A stretch of DNA of 64,000 bases. It comes from Betaproteobacteria bacterium (GTDB taxonomy: Bacteria; Pseudomonadota; Gammaproteobacteria; Burkholderiales; Casimicrobiaceae). Every line of letters starts with the position of its first letter. Position 1 is the first letter of the stretch. The stretch covers positions 62,001-126,000 of the forward strand of contig JAAFJA010000002.1 in the NCBI GenBank assembly GCA_013298765.1, given 5' to 3'. Below are positions 53,098 to 63,784 of this stretch, one piece after another. The notes under the pieces were generated by a model that did no database searches, had not been told where the DNA came from, and saw only the letters and a list, made by a program, of their open reading frames with translations. The position numbers and the translations under genes are program-made.

Positions 53098-54038
53098 AAG
53101 TTCTCATTGCCGGAATCACGGGGCAGGACGGTGCGTACCTGGCGCAGCGTTTGCTCGCGCGCGGCGATGTAGTCATCGGCACGACGCGCGATGCGGCGAC
53201 GTGCGATCTATCGCGACTTGACCGTTTGGGGGTTACCGGGCAGGTTCGCGTGGTTTCGATGCTGCCCGCAGATTACCGAAGTGTGTTGCGCACGATCGCT
53301 GAAGCGAAACCTCGTGAAATCTATTTCCTAGCGGGACAGACCTCCGTCGGCCTTTCGTTCGATCAGCCAGTGGAGGCTATCGAGAGTATCGCTACAGGCA
53401 TTCTCAATATTCTTGAGGCAATACGCTTTCTCGATCCGTCGATTCGGCTCTTCAATGCGGGCTCAAGCGAGTGTTTTGGTGATACGGGGCGGGTCGCAGC
53501 CACGGAGCTAACGCCGTTTCGCCCGTTGAGCCCGTACGCGGTCGCCAAAGCGACGGCCCATAATCTAGTCGCGAATTACCGCATCGCCTACAACCTATTC
53601 GCATGCACGGGCATCTTGTTTAATCACGAGTCGCCCCTTCGGCCCACGCGTTTTGTCACCCAGAAAATCGTTCAGGGCGCTCGTGAAATCGCAGCGGGAA
53701 AGCGCAAAAGCTTGTCGCTTGGAAATCTCGATGTATCGCGCGATTGGGGATGGGCACCCGAGTACGTCGATGCTATGGCGCTGATGCTTTCTGCTGACGT
53801 GCCCGAGGACTTTGTGATCGCCACGGGCCGCACGGTATCGCTCTCTTACTTCGTCGAAAAGACCTTTGAGCAGTTCGGCCTCGATTGGCGCGATTTTGTT
53901 GTCACGGACGCCTCATTAAAGCGGCCTTCCGATATTTCGTATGGCGCTGGCGATCCGGCACTGATAGCCGAGCGGTTAGGGTGGAAAGCGCAAATCGACG
54001 TCGACGGCGTCATCGCGAGAATGTGCAAAATTGAGTAA
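53094..54038 (+). CDS. GDP-mannose 4,6-dehydratase-like SDR (short paralogue)
   Basis: This 314-residue SDR enzyme shares most motifs with the full-length Gmd next to it: [69 protein letters not shown] and GNLDVSRDWGWAPEYV. It is about 50 residues shorter, and LSSYG-type insertions of Gmd are missing. It could be a second dehydratase or a GDP-4-keto-6-deoxymannose reductase (Rmd) giving GDP-rhamnose. The motifs favour the dehydratase group. A gap of 87 bases leads to gmd. Confidence 0.78.
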   Translation: MKVLIAGITGQDGAYLAQRLLARGDVVIGTTRDAATCDLSRLDRLGVTGQVRVVSMLPADYRSVLRTIAEAKPREIYFLAGQTSVGLSFDQPVEAIESIATGILNILEAIRFLDPSIRLFNAGSSECFGDTGRVAATELTPFRPLSPYAVAKATAHNLVANYRIAYNLFACTGILFNHESPLRPTRFVTQKIVQGAREIAAGKRKSLSLGNLDVSRDWGWAPEYVDAMALMLSADVPEDFVIATGRTVSLSYFVEKTFEQFGLDWRDFVVTDASLKRPSDISYGAGDPALIAERLGWKAQIDVDGVIARMCKIE

Positions 54039-54125
54039 GACACCCGAGCACCGGGCTACAGCGACACGAATGATTTAGACCTTGATGCTTGCCGAAAGCA
54101 GCGAGCAGGGGAACAGAGGAACAAG

Positions 54126-55226
54126 TTGAAAAAAGCACTGATCACAGGCATCACCGGACAAGATGGGGCCTATCTCGCCGAGCTGTTGCTCAAAAAGGGC
54201 TATGAGGTTCACGGTATTAAACGCCGGGCCTCGTCTTTCAACACCGAGCGAATTGATCACCTCTACCAAGATCCTCACGTGGACGGTCGCCGCCTGCATT
54301 TGCACTACGGCGATCTTGCGGATGGCGCGAATCTGACGCGCATTGTTGAGCAAGTGCAGCCCGATGAGGTTTACAACCTGGGCGCGCAGAGCCATGTGCA
54401 GGTGTCCTTCGAACTGCCTGAGTACACGGCCGATGTAGACGGGCTTGGCGCGCTGCGCTTGTTGGAAGCGATCCGAATGCTCGGGCTCACGGAAAAAACG
54501 CGCTTTTATCAAGCGTCAACCTCGGAGCTATTCGGGAAGGTGATGGAGATCCCGCAGACTGAAAAGACACCGTTTTATCCGCGCTCGCCCTACGGTGTTG
54601 CGAAGTTGTACGCGTATTGGATTACGGTGAACTACCGCGAGTCGTACGGTATGTACGCGTGTAACGGCATTCTCTTTAATCACGAGTCTCCGCTTCGCGG
54701 CGAAACATTCGTTACTCGCAAGATCACGCGGGGGATCGCGCGCGCCTTCGTCGGGCTCGAACCGACGTTGCATCTTGGCAATCTCGATGCGCTGCGCGAT
54801 TGGGGGCATGCACGTGATTACGTTGAAATGCAGTGGCTCATGCTGCAGCAAACTGTCGCCGAAGATTTTGTGATCGCCACGGGCAAACAGTATTCGGTGC
54901 GCGATTTTGTGACGCTCACCGCGCGCGAACTTGGCGTAGAAATTGAGTGGCGTGGAAGCGGCGTTGACGAGGTTGGGCTCGTGGCTGCCGCTCCCGCGGA
55001 AAGCGTGCTTAAAGTCGGGCAAACGCTAGTCGCCGTAGACCCCCGTTACTTCCGCCCTTCAGAGGTCGAAACACTATTGGGAGACCCCACGTACGCCAAG
55101 ACGAAACTGGGCTGGGTGCCTAAAACAACATTTCACGAGATGGTGTCGGAAATGGTGCTAGCCGATAAAAACGCTGCGCAGCGTGAGAAAATGCTTATCG
55201 CAGCTGGTTACCAAAATGTGCGCTAA
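54126..55226 (+). CDS. gmd: GDP-mannose 4,6-dehydratase
   Basis: This 366-residue enzyme converts GDP-mannose to GDP-4-keto-6-deoxymannose. Motifs are [33 protein letters not shown] (cofactor), [66 protein letters not shown], and [17 protein letters not shown]; length is standard. The start is TTG at 54126, preceded by GAGGAACAAG as a ribosome-binding site. It is followed 20 bases later by fcl, so the pair makes GDP-L-fucose. GDP-mannose-producing genes (manB, manC) are not in the window. Confidence 0.95.
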   Translation: MKKALITGITGQDGAYLAELLLKKGYEVHGIKRRASSFNTERIDHLYQDPHVDGRRLHLHYGDLADGANLTRIVEQVQPDEVYNLGAQSHVQVSFELPEYTADVDGLGALRLLEAIRMLGLTEKTRFYQASTSELFGKVMEIPQTEKTPFYPRSPYGVAKLYAYWITVNYRESYGMYACNGILFNHESPLRGETFVTRKITRGIARAFVGLEPTLHLGNLDALRDWGHARDYVEMQWLMLQQTVAEDFVIATGKQYSVRDFVTLTARELGVEIEWRGSGVDEVGLVAAAPAESVLKVGQTLVAVDPRYFRPSEVETLLGDPTYAKTKLGWVPKTTFHEMVSEMVLADKNAAQREKMLIAAGYQNVR

Positions 55227-55246
55227 CGAGTGGACTGGATCAGCGC

Positions 55247-56194
55247 ATGTTTGATCTCTCGAAAAAGATTTTTGTCGCCGGGCATCGAGGCCTTGTCGGC
55301 TCTGCTGTAGTGCGTGCGCTGGAGCGCGAGGGCGCGAGCCAACTCGTTCTCAAATCTCGACAGGCGCTAGATCTCATCGACGCGGCGGCCGTTGAACGCT
55401 TTTTTGAGACTGAGAAACCTGCTTACGTCATTCTTGCCGCTGCGAAAGTCGGTGGGATCAAAGCCAATGACTCGTTCCCAGCCGAATTTCTCCGCGACAA
55501 TTTGGCGATCCAAACCAATGTGATCCACAGCGCATGGAAGCACGGCGTGGAAAAGCTTTGTTTTTTGGGCTCTTCATGCATCTATCCCAAGCTTGCACCG
55601 CAGCCGCTGCGTGAAGAGGCGCTCCTCACCGGGGCGCTGGAGCCCACCAACGAGTGGTACGCGATTGCAAAGATCGCCGGAATCAAGATGTGTCAGGCCT
55701 ATCGTAAGCAGTATGGCTTTAACGCTATCAGCGCGATGCCGACCAACCTCTATGGTCCGAACGATAACTTCGATCTTCAGAATTCACATGTGCTGCCCGC
55801 ACTGATTCGCCGCTTCCACGAAGCAAAGGTGCACGGAGATAAAAGCGTGACTATTTGGGGGACCGGCAGCCCGCTGCGCGAGTTTCTGCACGTCGATGAC
55901 ATGGCGCAGGCGGTTGTGTTTCTGATGAAGCGGTACGATGGCTACGAGCATGTCAACGTCGGATGCGGCGAGGATCTTTCGATTCTTGAGCTCGCAAGAA
56001 AGGTGGCGAGTGCGGTTGGGTTTCGCGGCGAAATCTTCACCGATCCTAGCAAACCTGATGGAACGCCTCGAAAACTAATGGATGTTTCGCGCCTCACCAG
56101 CATGGGATGGGCCCCCAACGTTTCTCTCGATCAAGGCATTGCTGATACCTATCGTTGGTATCTGCAGCATGCCGAAACCGTGCGCGCGACTTAA
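55247..56194 (+). CDS. fcl: GDP-L-fucose synthase
   Basis: This 315-residue epimerase-reductase converts GDP-4-keto-6-deoxymannose to GDP-L-fucose. Motifs are [80 protein letters not shown] with Tyr and Lys, [13 protein letters not shown] and [11 protein letters not shown]; all are diagnostic of Fcl/WcaG. A small GC-rich stem (GCCGC...GCGGC) follows the stop but lacks a T run, so transcription may continue into the next gene. Confidence 0.95.
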   Translation: MFDLSKKIFVAGHRGLVGSAVVRALEREGASQLVLKSRQALDLIDAAAVERFFETEKPAYVILAAAKVGGIKANDSFPAEFLRDNLAIQTNVIHSAWKHGVEKLCFLGSSCIYPKLAPQPLREEALLTGALEPTNEWYAIAKIAGIKMCQAYRKQYGFNAISAMPTNLYGPNDNFDLQNSHVLPALIRRFHEAKVHGDKSVTIWGTGSPLREFLHVDDMAQAVVFLMKRYDGYEHVNVGCGEDLSILELARKVASAVGFRGEIFTDPSKPDGTPRKLMDVSRLTSMGWAPNVSLDQGIADTYRWYLQHAETVRAT

Positions 56195-56228
56195 GCCGCA
56201 CTAGAAGCGGCATTCCAATTTAACAATC

Positions 56229-57026
56229 ATGCAAACCGCGCTTCACTACGCCTCGAAATTGTTTGCATATGCACTGAGTCCGCTTGCGTGGGTCGCCGCG
56301 CTGTTGGTCATTGGGGTGGGACTGATGCTGCTGCGGCCCCAACGAGCGGTTGTGTGGGGGCGTTGGTTTTGTTTCAGCGCGCTCGCACTTCTGCTGTTCC
56401 TCGGTTGGCAAAATCCGTCAAACTTTTTGCTCCGCCAGCTAGAAGATCAGTTCACTGCGCCCACGGGCGATCTCTCGCGCTACCACGGCATGATCGTGCT
56501 GGGTGGCGCATTCGGAGGATTTGATGGGCGGGGTCATGGCCAGGTCTCGCTGGGTTGTGCAGGCGAAAGGGTGGTTATTCCCGTACCGCTCATGGCTGAG
56601 TACCCGGCGATGCGATTGCATTTTGCAGGCGGTAGCGCAGCGATTCTCATTGATCGCGGTGCCGAGGCAGATGTTGCCGAGAGCTATTTCCGCCGAATGG
56701 GCGTAGACATGAAACGAACAAGTTTCGAGCGCCGCTCGCGAAACACATTTGAGAACGCGGTGTATTCGTTTGAAGAACTGCGCGCCAGAGGCGAACAAGA
56801 CAAGCCGTGGTTACTTGTGACCTCCGCCGCGCACATGCCGCGCGCGATGGCTACCTTTCGCACGGCAGGGTTCAATGTGACCGCGTACCCGGTGGATTAC
56901 CAGTCAGCCGCCATCGATCTACCATTTACCTACTCCCTTGAAGGGGGCGTTTGGGATTGGGCGGTGATCGCGCGGGAGCGCGTTGGCTACTGGGTGTACA
57001 GGTTAGCTGGCCGGATTCAGACCTAA
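56229..57026 (+). CDS. YdcF/ElyC-family (DUF218) membrane protein
   Basis: This 265-residue protein has two N-terminal transmembrane helices (about 18-34 and 45-62) and a DUF218 domain from about 85. The core is GMIVLGGAF, LHFAGGSAAIL, FERRSRNTFENAVYS and WLLVTSAAHMPRAMATF, all typical. ElyC-type proteins affect envelope and enterobacterial common antigen metabolism; the molecular activity is unsettled. It is the last plus-strand gene before convergent ugd and shares the direction of the glycan cluster. Confidence 0.85.
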   Translation: MQTALHYASKLFAYALSPLAWVAALLVIGVGLMLLRPQRAVVWGRWFCFSALALLLFLGWQNPSNFLLRQLEDQFTAPTGDLSRYHGMIVLGGAFGGFDGRGHGQVSLGCAGERVVIPVPLMAEYPAMRLHFAGGSAAILIDRGAEADVAESYFRRMGVDMKRTSFERRSRNTFENAVYSFEELRARGEQDKPWLLVTSAAHMPRAMATFRTAGFNVTAYPVDYQSAAIDLPFTYSLEGGVWDWAVIARERVGYWVYRLAGRIQT

Positions 57027-57076
57027 GCTAGCGCCGAGCAATACTCGCAGCCCAGCCCTCCAAAACGCTTGTATTG

Positions 57077-58243
57077 CTAATCCTTGCCGAAAAGATCGCG
57101 CGTAAACACTTTTCCCCGCACGTCTGACAGTTCAGGGGCGTGTCGATTCGCGATGATGACATCGGCCTCTTGCTTGAACGAGGCGAGATCGCGAGTGACG
57201 CGTGAGTTGAAGAATTGGGCTTCGCTCAGCTCGGGTTCATACACAACCACCTCGATCCCCTTCGCCTTAATTCGCTTCATGATGCCTTGAATGGACGACG
57301 CGCGGAAGTTATCCGAGCCTGCTTTCATGATGAGCCGGTAGACGCCCACGACCCGGGGTTTTCTTGCGATGATGGAATCGGCGATGAAATCTTTGCGTGT
57401 GGTGTTCGCTTCAACGATGGCGCGGATCAAGTTTTGCGGTACGGCGTTGTAATTCGCAAGTAATTGCTTCGTGTCTTTTGGCAGACAGTAGCCACCGTAT
57501 CCGAACGACGGATTGTTGTAGTGGTGGCCAATACGTGGATCACCGCATACGCCCTCGATAATTTGCTTGCTGTCGAGCCCATGGATTGCGGAGTAGGTAT
57601 CAAGCTCGTTGAAATACGCAACACGCATGGCGAGATAGGTATTCGCGAAGAGCTTGATGGCTTCTGCTTCCGTGGAGCCGGTGAAGAGGGTGGGAGCGTC
57701 TTTCTTGACCGCACCTTGACGTAGGAGACCTGCAAACACCCGCGCACGTTCTGAATCTTCGCCAATGATTACGCGAGACGGATGCAGGTTATCGCGTAGC
57801 GCGGAGCCTTCGCGAAGAAATTCGGGCGAAAAAATAATGTTTTCAGAGCCAAGTTTCTTTCTGAGTCCAACGGTATATCCCACCGGGATCGTCGACTTGA
57901 TCACGATGGTTGCGTCGGGGTTGACGGCGATCACTTTGCGACACACCGCTTCGACGGAGGCCGTGTTAAAAAAATTGGTCTCGGGATCGTAGTCAGTCGG
58001 CGTTGCGACGATCACAAACTTCGCGTTTTCGTACGCCGAGTCAGCATCAAGCGTGGCATGCAGATTCAACGCGCGGGTGGCGAGGTAATCCTCCATCTCT
58101 GCGTCGACGATGGGGAGCCGCTTTGAATTGAGCAGGTTTACCTTTTCGGGAACGATGTCTACCGCGACCACCTCGTTGTGTTGTGCAAGTAAGACTGCGT
58201 TTGAAAGTCCAACGTATCCGGTTCCAGCGACTGCGATCTTCAA
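57077..58243 (-). CDS. ugd: UDP-glucose 6-dehydrogenase
   Basis: This 388-residue enzyme oxidises UDP-Glc to UDP-GlcA with two NAD. It has [89 protein letters not shown] and the catalytic Cys in [13 protein letters not shown]. The length equals that of E. coli Ugd. It feeds the UDP-GlcA epimerase and decarboxylase at 24262 and 25298. galU lies 78 bases upstream on the same strand, so the two probably form one unit. Confidence 0.95.
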   Translation of the reverse strand: MKIAVAGTGYVGLSNAVLLAQHNEVVAVDIVPEKVNLLNSKRLPIVDAEMEDYLATRALNLHATLDADSAYENAKFVIVATPTDYDPETNFFNTASVEAVCRKVIAVNPDATIVIKSTIPVGYTVGLRKKLGSENIIFSPEFLREGSALRDNLHPSRVIIGEDSERARVFAGLLRQGAVKKDAPTLFTGSTEAEAIKLFANTYLAMRVAYFNELDTYSAIHGLDSKQIIEGVCGDPRIGHHYNNPSFGYGGYCLPKDTKQLLANYNAVPQNLIRAIVEANTTRKDFIADSIIARKPRVVGVYRLIMKAGSDNFRASSIQGIMKRIKAKGIEVVVYEPELSEAQFFNSRVTRDLASFKQEADVIIANRHAPELSDVRGKVFTRDLFGKD

Positions 58244-58321
58244 AGGTGCCTTCAGTATGTATTAAACAAGTTTCGATGGTGAGCGCCAAGACGCGCAAAC
58301 AGGAAGGAGTTGCGCAGTCGC

Positions 58322-59185
58322 TCATCGGGAGTGTAGCCACGAGGTGAACGCAGGTCCGACTTCGTGATGTGACATTGCCAAATCAACCGTTGCTTGGAGA
58401 AAGCCGATTTTGCTGCCGCAATCGTAGCGAGTGCCGTCGTAGCGATAGGCGTAGACGTTCTCTTTTGTGAGGAGTCGCGCGATGCCGTCAGTTAACTGAA
58501 TCTCGCCACCAACGCCGCGATCGCCAGCTGCGATTTCATCAAATATCTGCGATGTAAGTACGTAGCGACCTGCCACAGCGAGCGTTGAGGGAGCGACCAA
58601 CGGATCGGGCTTCTCGACGATCCCGGACATGCGCGAAATGCGCGTATCCAGCGGCTCGGCGACCACGATTCCGTAGCTCCTAGTTTGCTCTCGCGGCACG
58701 TCTTGCACTGCGATTACGCTCCCGCGATGTAGCTCGTACTGCTGCACCATTTGCGCGAGGATCGACGGTGATCCGATCATCAAATCGTCTGCGAGCAGCA
58801 CTGCAAAGGGCTCGTCACCGACGAGTTGCTTCGCGCATAAGACGGCATGGCCAAGCCCCAGCGCGCGCGCTTGTCGAACAAACACGCACTCCATGTCGTC
58901 GGGTTTGACGCGCTGCACGAGAGCGAGCAGCTCCCGCTTTGCCTGATTTTCTAGCTCATTCTCCAGTTCATACGCGGTATCAAAATGATCCTCGATCGCA
59001 CGCTTGGTGCGACCTGTGACGAAAATCATCTGGCGAATCCCGGCCTCGTAGGCTTCTTCCACCGCGTATTGGATCAGCGGTTTGTCCACCACCGGAAGCA
59101 TCTCTTTTGGCATTGCCTTGGTCGCTGGCAGGAAGCGGGTGCCGAGGCCCGCGACGGGGAATACGGCTTTACGGATAGGGTGCAT
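58322..59185 (-). CDS. galU: UTP-glucose-1-phosphate uridylyltransferase
   Basis: This 287-residue nucleotidyltransferase makes UDP-Glc from Glc-1-P and UTP. Motifs are [40 protein letters not shown], the GalU N-terminal block, with [44 protein letters not shown] and [18 protein letters not shown]. It supplies ugd downstream and galE across the cluster. Length and motifs are standard. Confidence 0.95.
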   Translation of the reverse strand: MHPIRKAVFPVAGLGTRFLPATKAMPKEMLPVVDKPLIQYAVEEAYEAGIRQMIFVTGRTKRAIEDHFDTAYELENELENQAKRELLALVQRVKPDDMECVFVRQARALGLGHAVLCAKQLVGDEPFAVLLADDLMIGSPSILAQMVQQYELHRGSVIAVQDVPREQTRSYGIVVAEPLDTRISRMSGIVEKPDPLVAPSTLAVAGRYVLTSQIFDEIAAGDRGVGGEIQLTDGIARLLTKENVYAYRYDGTRYDCGSKIGFLQATVDLAMSHHEVGPAFTSWLHSR

Positions 59186-59350
59186 GAGTCAAAGTAGCCA
59201 AAGGCAAAAACATCTAATCGAACGGTATGTATTCCGCGCGTGCGACAAGAACACGGGCTACAGCGACATACGCGCGGTGGAGGGCGTAAAACTAATGAAT
59301 GGCGCGGCTGGGTCGCTGCGAAGGCTCAACGGCAAAATCTCAGTGACGCT

Positions 59351-60454
59351 TCAGAGGCTACGCGCCGTGGGGGCAGCTTCCTCTTCCGGGACTGCGCCGC
59401 ACTGGGACATTAGTGCGAACCAAACTAACGAGTAAAGCACTGTAAACAACACGCAGAGCGCGATGAGATGGTGCGCGCTGCTCGCGAAAAAGTACGCTAG
59501 CCATGCGAACGTGGCAGCCACGGAAACAATGCTGGCGGCTGCGATCGCGTTTGCTTTCAGGCCAAATGTGCGAGAGAGCACTCGCGCCAGAAGCGAATGC
59601 AGATGTTCAGCATCGGGCGACATGATAGGGCGTCGCTGTATGGCGCGTCGCAAAATCGCAAAGGTGGTGTCAGTGAATGGGTAGAGTACTGCGATAAACG
59701 CAAGCCAAGGCGTAACACTTGCGTTGCGCGCGGCAAGCCAAATCGCGAGCAGGGAGGTTGCCGTGCCGAGAAGGTAAGCGCCACTGTCGCCTGCAAAGAC
59801 TTTGGCTTTGGGAAAATTCCAGAGGAGGAATCCAACGGTTGCACCAGCGAGTGCAGCAGAGAACACGGCGACGTAGACATCACCATGGCGAAGCGCGACA
59901 GCGCCGATCAACACCGCGCCCACGGTTGCGAGACCGCCCAAAAGTCCGTTCAAGCCGTCAGACAAATTGAATGCGTGAGCGACGCCGCCGACACAGAACA
60001 ATGTCAATAAGAACGGGGCGAGCGGCAACGACGCCAACATCGCGTCAAGAAATGGCATGTCAAAGCGAACCACCTCGGCACCGCAATAAACATAAGCGAT
60101 TGCCGCTGCGATGAAAGTCGCGATCAAGCGCAACCAAGGGCCAACCACTCGCGTCAGGTCTTCCCACAGTCCGGCAAGGAGCGGAACGCTCAAGGCCGCG
60201 ATTACTCCGAGTGGCGATGGCAATTTTTCGCCCAGAGCCGTCGCGAATTTCAGATCGACCAAGGTTACGAAAAGACCGATGGCGATGGCGAGGCCGCCGA
60301 TTCGGGGAATAGGGGACACGTGCAGTTTTTGCGGGCCGCTCCCTGGGTGATCTGCGCTCCAGCGGGAATGCCACTTTGCCGTGAATACGATAATCGCTCC
60401 CGTACACAGGCTTACCAGACACGCAAGCGAGAACGCAAGATAGAGTTCGGCCAT
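59351..60454 (-). CDS. WecA/MraY-family undecaprenyl-phosphate glycosyl-1-phosphate transferase
   Basis: This 367-residue integral membrane protein (about eleven helices) belongs to the WecA/TagO/MraY family that loads the first sugar phosphate onto undecaprenyl phosphate. It has KLHVSPIPRIGGLAIAIG, AFNLSDGLNGLLGGLA, and VFAGDSGAYLLG, matching family blocks. Some positions differ from WecA: LWEDLTR at the DD motif, LSDG rather than LIDG, and AGDSGAY rather than MGDSGS. HLHSLLAR is the typical HxHxxL-type loop variant. It is the only initiating transferase seen in the window. Confidence 0.87.
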   Translation of the reverse strand: MAELYLAFSLACLVSLCTGAIIVFTAKWHSRWSADHPGSGPQKLHVSPIPRIGGLAIAIGLFVTLVDLKFATALGEKLPSPLGVIAALSVPLLAGLWEDLTRVVGPWLRLIATFIAAAIAYVYCGAEVVRFDMPFLDAMLASLPLAPFLLTLFCVGGVAHAFNLSDGLNGLLGGLATVGAVLIGAVALRHGDVYVAVFSAALAGATVGFLLWNFPKAKVFAGDSGAYLLGTATSLLAIWLAARNASVTPWLAFIAVLYPFTDTTFAILRRAIQRRPIMSPDAEHLHSLLARVLSRTFGLKANAIAAASIVSVAATFAWLAYFFASSAHHLIALCVLFTVLYSLVWFALMSQCGAVPEEEAAPTARSL

Positions 60455-60634
60455 ACCCCTCGACCCGCAACTGCCGCAAACGACTGGCTAAACCAGCTGG
60501 GCGCTACGGAATAATCCTTTCGTGTGGATTGTTGCATGTAACGCGTGGTGCGTCGCCAATTAAGCCGCACTTCCGCCTGCTGCATGTTGCGGCGCAACCA
60601 CAGCGAATCTTTCCGTCGCGTTGCGCTCTCGGGC

Positions 60635-61411
60635 TTAGGTGACGTGAATCGGCACAACCGCTAGCGCTCGCCACTCGTGCCCGATGACCACACAGTTAAC
60701 GATCTCCGCCGGTTCGCCGCTGCTTTGCGCGATTTCGATGCCGGGCTCAATCGCTGGTTCGAGCGGAACTCTCAATAAGGCAGGCTCTCGCTTCACGGCC
60801 CCGCGGTAGTGCGCTCGTGCCACCACTTCTTGCCCGGGGTAGCACCCCTTTGAGAAGCTGACGCCGGGCGCGGGCATCAAGCGATCCATGCCGAGCATCT
60901 GCGGTACAAACCGCTCGTTGGTGGCGGCAACGACCTCTGGTTGCATGGCCTCAATGCCGCGCAATTCCCAGGCGTCCAGCATTTCCTGGGTCGCACTCGG
61001 TGTTTGGCGCAAAGTTTCAGCATCGATATCAATCCAGCGCTCATGTCCTAGCGCGAGGCGCACGCCTGGGCGCGTGAGTTGCTGCGTTGGCTCTGCCAGG
61101 TGGAAGACCAGCGCGAACCGATCCGTCCGCTCGATGAGGACCTTCGCGCGCAGGCGAAACATAGTGAGTCGCTTAACCAGAAACTCACATACGCTCGAAT
61201 GCACGACCGCCGCGTAAAGGATTTCATCAAGCCTCGCAAGGGCGAAGGTCGCGTGCAGTCGGCCTTTCGCGTTGCAATAGCCTTGCCACTGCCAGCCGCC
61301 GATCACCAACTCGGCGACATCGTTGGTGAGCTGCGACTGCAGAAAATTCTTGGCATCGACGCCATCGAAGGTGATGAGCTGGTGATTCGGAGCGAGAAAA
61401 CGGTCAGACAT
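60635..61411 (-). CDS. ygfZ: YgfZ-type tRNA-modifying/folate-binding protein
   Basis: This 258-residue GcvT-like protein of the YgfZ family supports iron-sulfur cluster enzymes and is folate-dependent in E. coli. The diagnostic motif is KGCYPGQEVVARAHYRG near residue 190, preceded by RLMPAPGVSF. The N-terminus LITFDGVDAKNFLQSQLTNDV is also typical. The gene is unrelated to the glycan cluster and, with rpsB-tsf beyond it, marks the return to core genome. Confidence 0.92.
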   Translation of the reverse strand: MSDRFLAPNHQLITFDGVDAKNFLQSQLTNDVAELVIGGWQWQGYCNAKGRLHATFALARLDEILYAAVVHSSVCEFLVKRLTMFRLRAKVLIERTDRFALVFHLAEPTQQLTRPGVRLALGHERWIDIDAETLRQTPSATQEMLDAWELRGIEAMQPEVVAATNERFVPQMLGMDRLMPAPGVSFSKGCYPGQEVVARAHYRGAVKREPALLRVPLEPAIEPGIEIAQSSGEPAEIVNCVVIGHEWRALAVVPIHVT

Positions 61412-61789
61412 AGATGGGGCGAATGCTGGATCTTAGAACGGAGTGGAAGGTAGGGCGCGGACGTATAAATTGCAATCGTGCGAGCTGAACTGCTCACGCG
61501 CTACATCGCTTATAGCATTGGGGATAAATGCCAATTAAGGTTTTAAATGAGCTAAAGAAAAATAAAGTCTAGTCCAATAGATTTATGGGCTTTACGAAAT
61601 TAGCTGTTACTAAATTAAAAAATCTGATAGTTCGAAGAAGCATTCCCTAGACGGGTTATAATCGAAGGCTGTCCTAAATTTTTTGGACAAATCCACACAC
61701 TCGTGATGCCTGATGGGTGTTGCATGCTAGTTGAAAGACAGCGTCGCGACGAACACGAGTGGCGGTTTAACCCACCAGAGGAAAACTCA
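61412..61789 (+). promoter_or_regulatory. rpsB promoter and leader region
   Basis: This 378-base gap is AT-rich in its middle (about 61500-61660), unlike the rest of the window. A perfect -10 box TATAAT lies at 61657-61662; the sequence at the matching -35 position (GAAGAA) is poor, so activation or UP-type A/T sequence upstream may matter. Just downstream, GTCC at 61671-61674 and GGAC at 61685-61688 flank an A/T-rich loop and could form a small leader hairpin. The leader of over 100 bases before the rpsB start may carry the S2 autoregulatory site. No coding sequence was seen in it. Confidence 0.65.
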
Positions 61790-62545
61790 ATGTCTGCAAC
61801 TATGCGCCAGATGTTGGAGGCCGGCGTTCATTTCGGCCACCAAACACGTTTCTGGAACCCAAAGATGGCACCGTTTATTTTCGGTGCTCGCAACAAGATT
61901 CACATCGTCAACCTTGAGAAGACGATGGAGCAATACAACGCGGCGATGACCTATGTTCGTCGCATGGCTCAGAACCGCGGCAACATCCTTTTCGTTGCTA
62001 CTAAGCGTCAAGCTCGCGAGATCATCGCCGAGCAATCGCAGCGAGCGGGGATGCCCTACGTTGATCACCGTTGGTTGGGCGGCATGCTCACTAACTTCAA
62101 GACGGTGAAAACTTCGATCAAGCGCCTTAAAGAGCTCGAAGCCATGGCCACCGACGGCACGCTCGACCGTATGAGCAAGCGCGAAGCCCTCACGCTGCGC
62201 CGTGAATACGACAAGCTGATGACGTCGATGGGCGGCATCAAAGATATGACAGCGCTGCCTGACGCCATGTTTGTGATCGACGTTGGCTACCAAAAGATCG
62301 CTGTTCAAGAAGCTAACAAGCTTGGTATTCCAGTGATCGGCGTGGTTGATACCAACCACTCGCCTGACGGCATCGATTACGTGATTCCTGGTAACGACGA
62401 CTCGGCCAAAGCGATCGCGCTCTACGCGCGTGGCGTTGCCGATGCGATCCTCGAGGGCAAAGCTCACGCGGTGCAAGAAATCGTTAAAGAGCAAACCGAA
62501 GAAGTGATCGAAGTCGATCCTGCTGATCTCGAAGCCAAGCAATAA
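61790..62545 (+). CDS. rpsB: 30S ribosomal protein S2
   Basis: This 251-residue protein begins [32 protein letters not shown] and has the conserved [43 protein letters not shown] and [29 protein letters not shown]. The sequence closely follows the betaproteobacterial type. I chose ATG at 61790, preceded by AGAGGAAAA; a longer reading from 61703 lacks conservation. It is followed by a terminator-like hairpin and then tsf. Confidence 0.97.
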   Translation: MSATMRQMLEAGVHFGHQTRFWNPKMAPFIFGARNKIHIVNLEKTMEQYNAAMTYVRRMAQNRGNILFVATKRQAREIIAEQSQRAGMPYVDHRWLGGMLTNFKTVKTSIKRLKELEAMATDGTLDRMSKREALTLRREYDKLMTSMGGIKDMTALPDAMFVIDVGYQKIAVQEANKLGIPVIGVVDTNHSPDGIDYVIPGNDDSAKAIALYARGVADAILEGKAHAVQEIVKEQTEEVIEVDPADLEAKQ

Positions 62546-62564
62546 GCGCTGGCCCATTCGAAGC

Positions 62565-62595
62565 AAGGGGTCGTGAGTCGACCCCTTTTGCTTTT
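62565..62595 (+). terminator. Terminator/attenuator between rpsB and tsf
   Basis: AAGGGGTCG at 62565-62573 and CGACCCCTT at 62579-62587 form a nine-base-pair stem with a five-base loop, followed by TTGCTTTT. It can act as a partial terminator that lowers tsf relative to rpsB. Confidence 0.8.
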
Positions 62596-62650
62596 CAACT
62601 GAAGAAATTTTTGCGATGCGCGATGACGCGTCTCGCGTATGGAGAAGAAC

Positions 62651-63538
62651 ATGGCAGAAGTCACTGCAAGCATGGTTAAAGAGCTTCGCGAAATGACCGG
62701 TCTCGGCATGATGGAGTGCAAAAAGGCGCTTACGGAAGCTGATGGCGACATGAAAAAAGCCGAAGAGCTGCTGCGCATCAAATCCGGTGCGAAGGCGCTC
62801 AAAGCGGCATCGCGTCAGGCTGCAGAGGGCACCGTTGGCGTGTATCTCTCGGCTGACGGCAGCAAAGGTGCGTTGGTCGAGTTCAACTCTGAAACTGATT
62901 TCGCGTCGAAGAACGCTGACTTCCTAGGTCTCGCCGCCGCACTCGCGAAAAACGTTGCTGAGAACAATCCCGCCGATGTCGCCGCCCTGATGGAAACGAT
63001 GATCGACGGTGAAAAGGCCGAAGCAAAACGTGCTGCGCTGGTGCAAAAGATTGGTGAGAACATGAATGCGCGCCGCTTTGCACGCATCGCGTCAAATACC
63101 GTCGCGAGCTATGTTCACGGCGGTGGTCGTATCGGCGTGTTGGTTGAGTACACCGGCAGCGTAGACATTGCTCGCGACGTTGCGATGCATCTCGCCGCAT
63201 CGGTGGCATCGACGCGCGCTGTGTGCGTATCGAAAGAACAAGTGCCAGCTGAACTCATCGAGAACGAGCGCAAAATCTTCTCGGCACAAGCCGCAGAATC
63301 TGGCAAGCCTGCAGACATCGTCGCGAAAATGGTTGAAGGCCGCATCAACAAGTATCTTGCTGAGGTAACGTTGTTGGGTCAGCCTTTCGTGAAGGATCCT
63401 GAGCAAACCGTTGAAAAGGTGCTCAAGGCCGCGAATACGACGGTGCACAGCTTCCAGCTTTACGTCGTAGGCGAAGGTATCGAAAAAAAGGTCGTGGACT
63501 ACGCAGCGGAAGTAGCGGCAGCGGCTCAGGGACTCTAA
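62651..63538 (+). CDS. tsf: Elongation factor Ts
   Basis: This 295-residue nucleotide-exchange factor for EF-Tu has [41 protein letters not shown] at the N-terminal UBA-like part, with the TDFVA-equivalent [12 protein letters not shown] in the core. The C-terminal [23 protein letters not shown] is typical. I chose ATG at 62651, five bases after GGAGAAG, over an in-frame ATG at 62639 with no conserved extension. It follows rpsB in the conserved order. Confidence 0.97.
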   Translation: MAEVTASMVKELREMTGLGMMECKKALTEADGDMKKAEELLRIKSGAKALKAASRQAAEGTVGVYLSADGSKGALVEFNSETDFASKNADFLGLAAALAKNVAENNPADVAALMETMIDGEKAEAKRAALVQKIGENMNARRFARIASNTVASYVHGGGRIGVLVEYTGSVDIARDVAMHLAASVASTRAVCVSKEQVPAELIENERKIFSAQAAESGKPADIVAKMVEGRINKYLAEVTLLGQPFVKDPEQTVEKVLKAANTTVHSFQLYVVGEGIEKKVVDYAAEVAAAAQGL

Positions 63539-63650
63539 TCCCACCCAGCGATGGCGGCTCGGATCCGATGGATCCGATGCTGGCCACCTCGGGACCGCGC
63601 CCAAAAGTTCCACCGCTTTCAGGTGAAGCTCCGCTAACGTAGTCGATACC

Positions 63651-63685
63651 AAACGAAAGCGGCTCTGATGAGCCGTTTTTCGTTT
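63651..63685 (+). terminator. Rho-independent terminator after tsf
   Basis: CGGCTC at 63660-63665 and GAGCCG at 63670-63675 enclose TGAT and are followed by TTTTT. Outer bases AAACGAAA and TTTCGTTT extend the pairing with a small mismatch. It separates tsf from pyrH. Confidence 0.85.
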
Positions 63686-63784
63686 CATGCGGCTACGACT
63701 GTAATCTCTCGTGAACTGGTCCCAACAGGTCGCGTGCGGACTATTGATCTCTGCCTACTCTTAGACACAAAACGGCTAACATTT

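Noticed and set aside
63551-63585. Repeated GGATCCGAT between tsf and its terminator
   Set aside because: Only two short imperfect copies in an intergenic stretch; too little to support a functional repeat.
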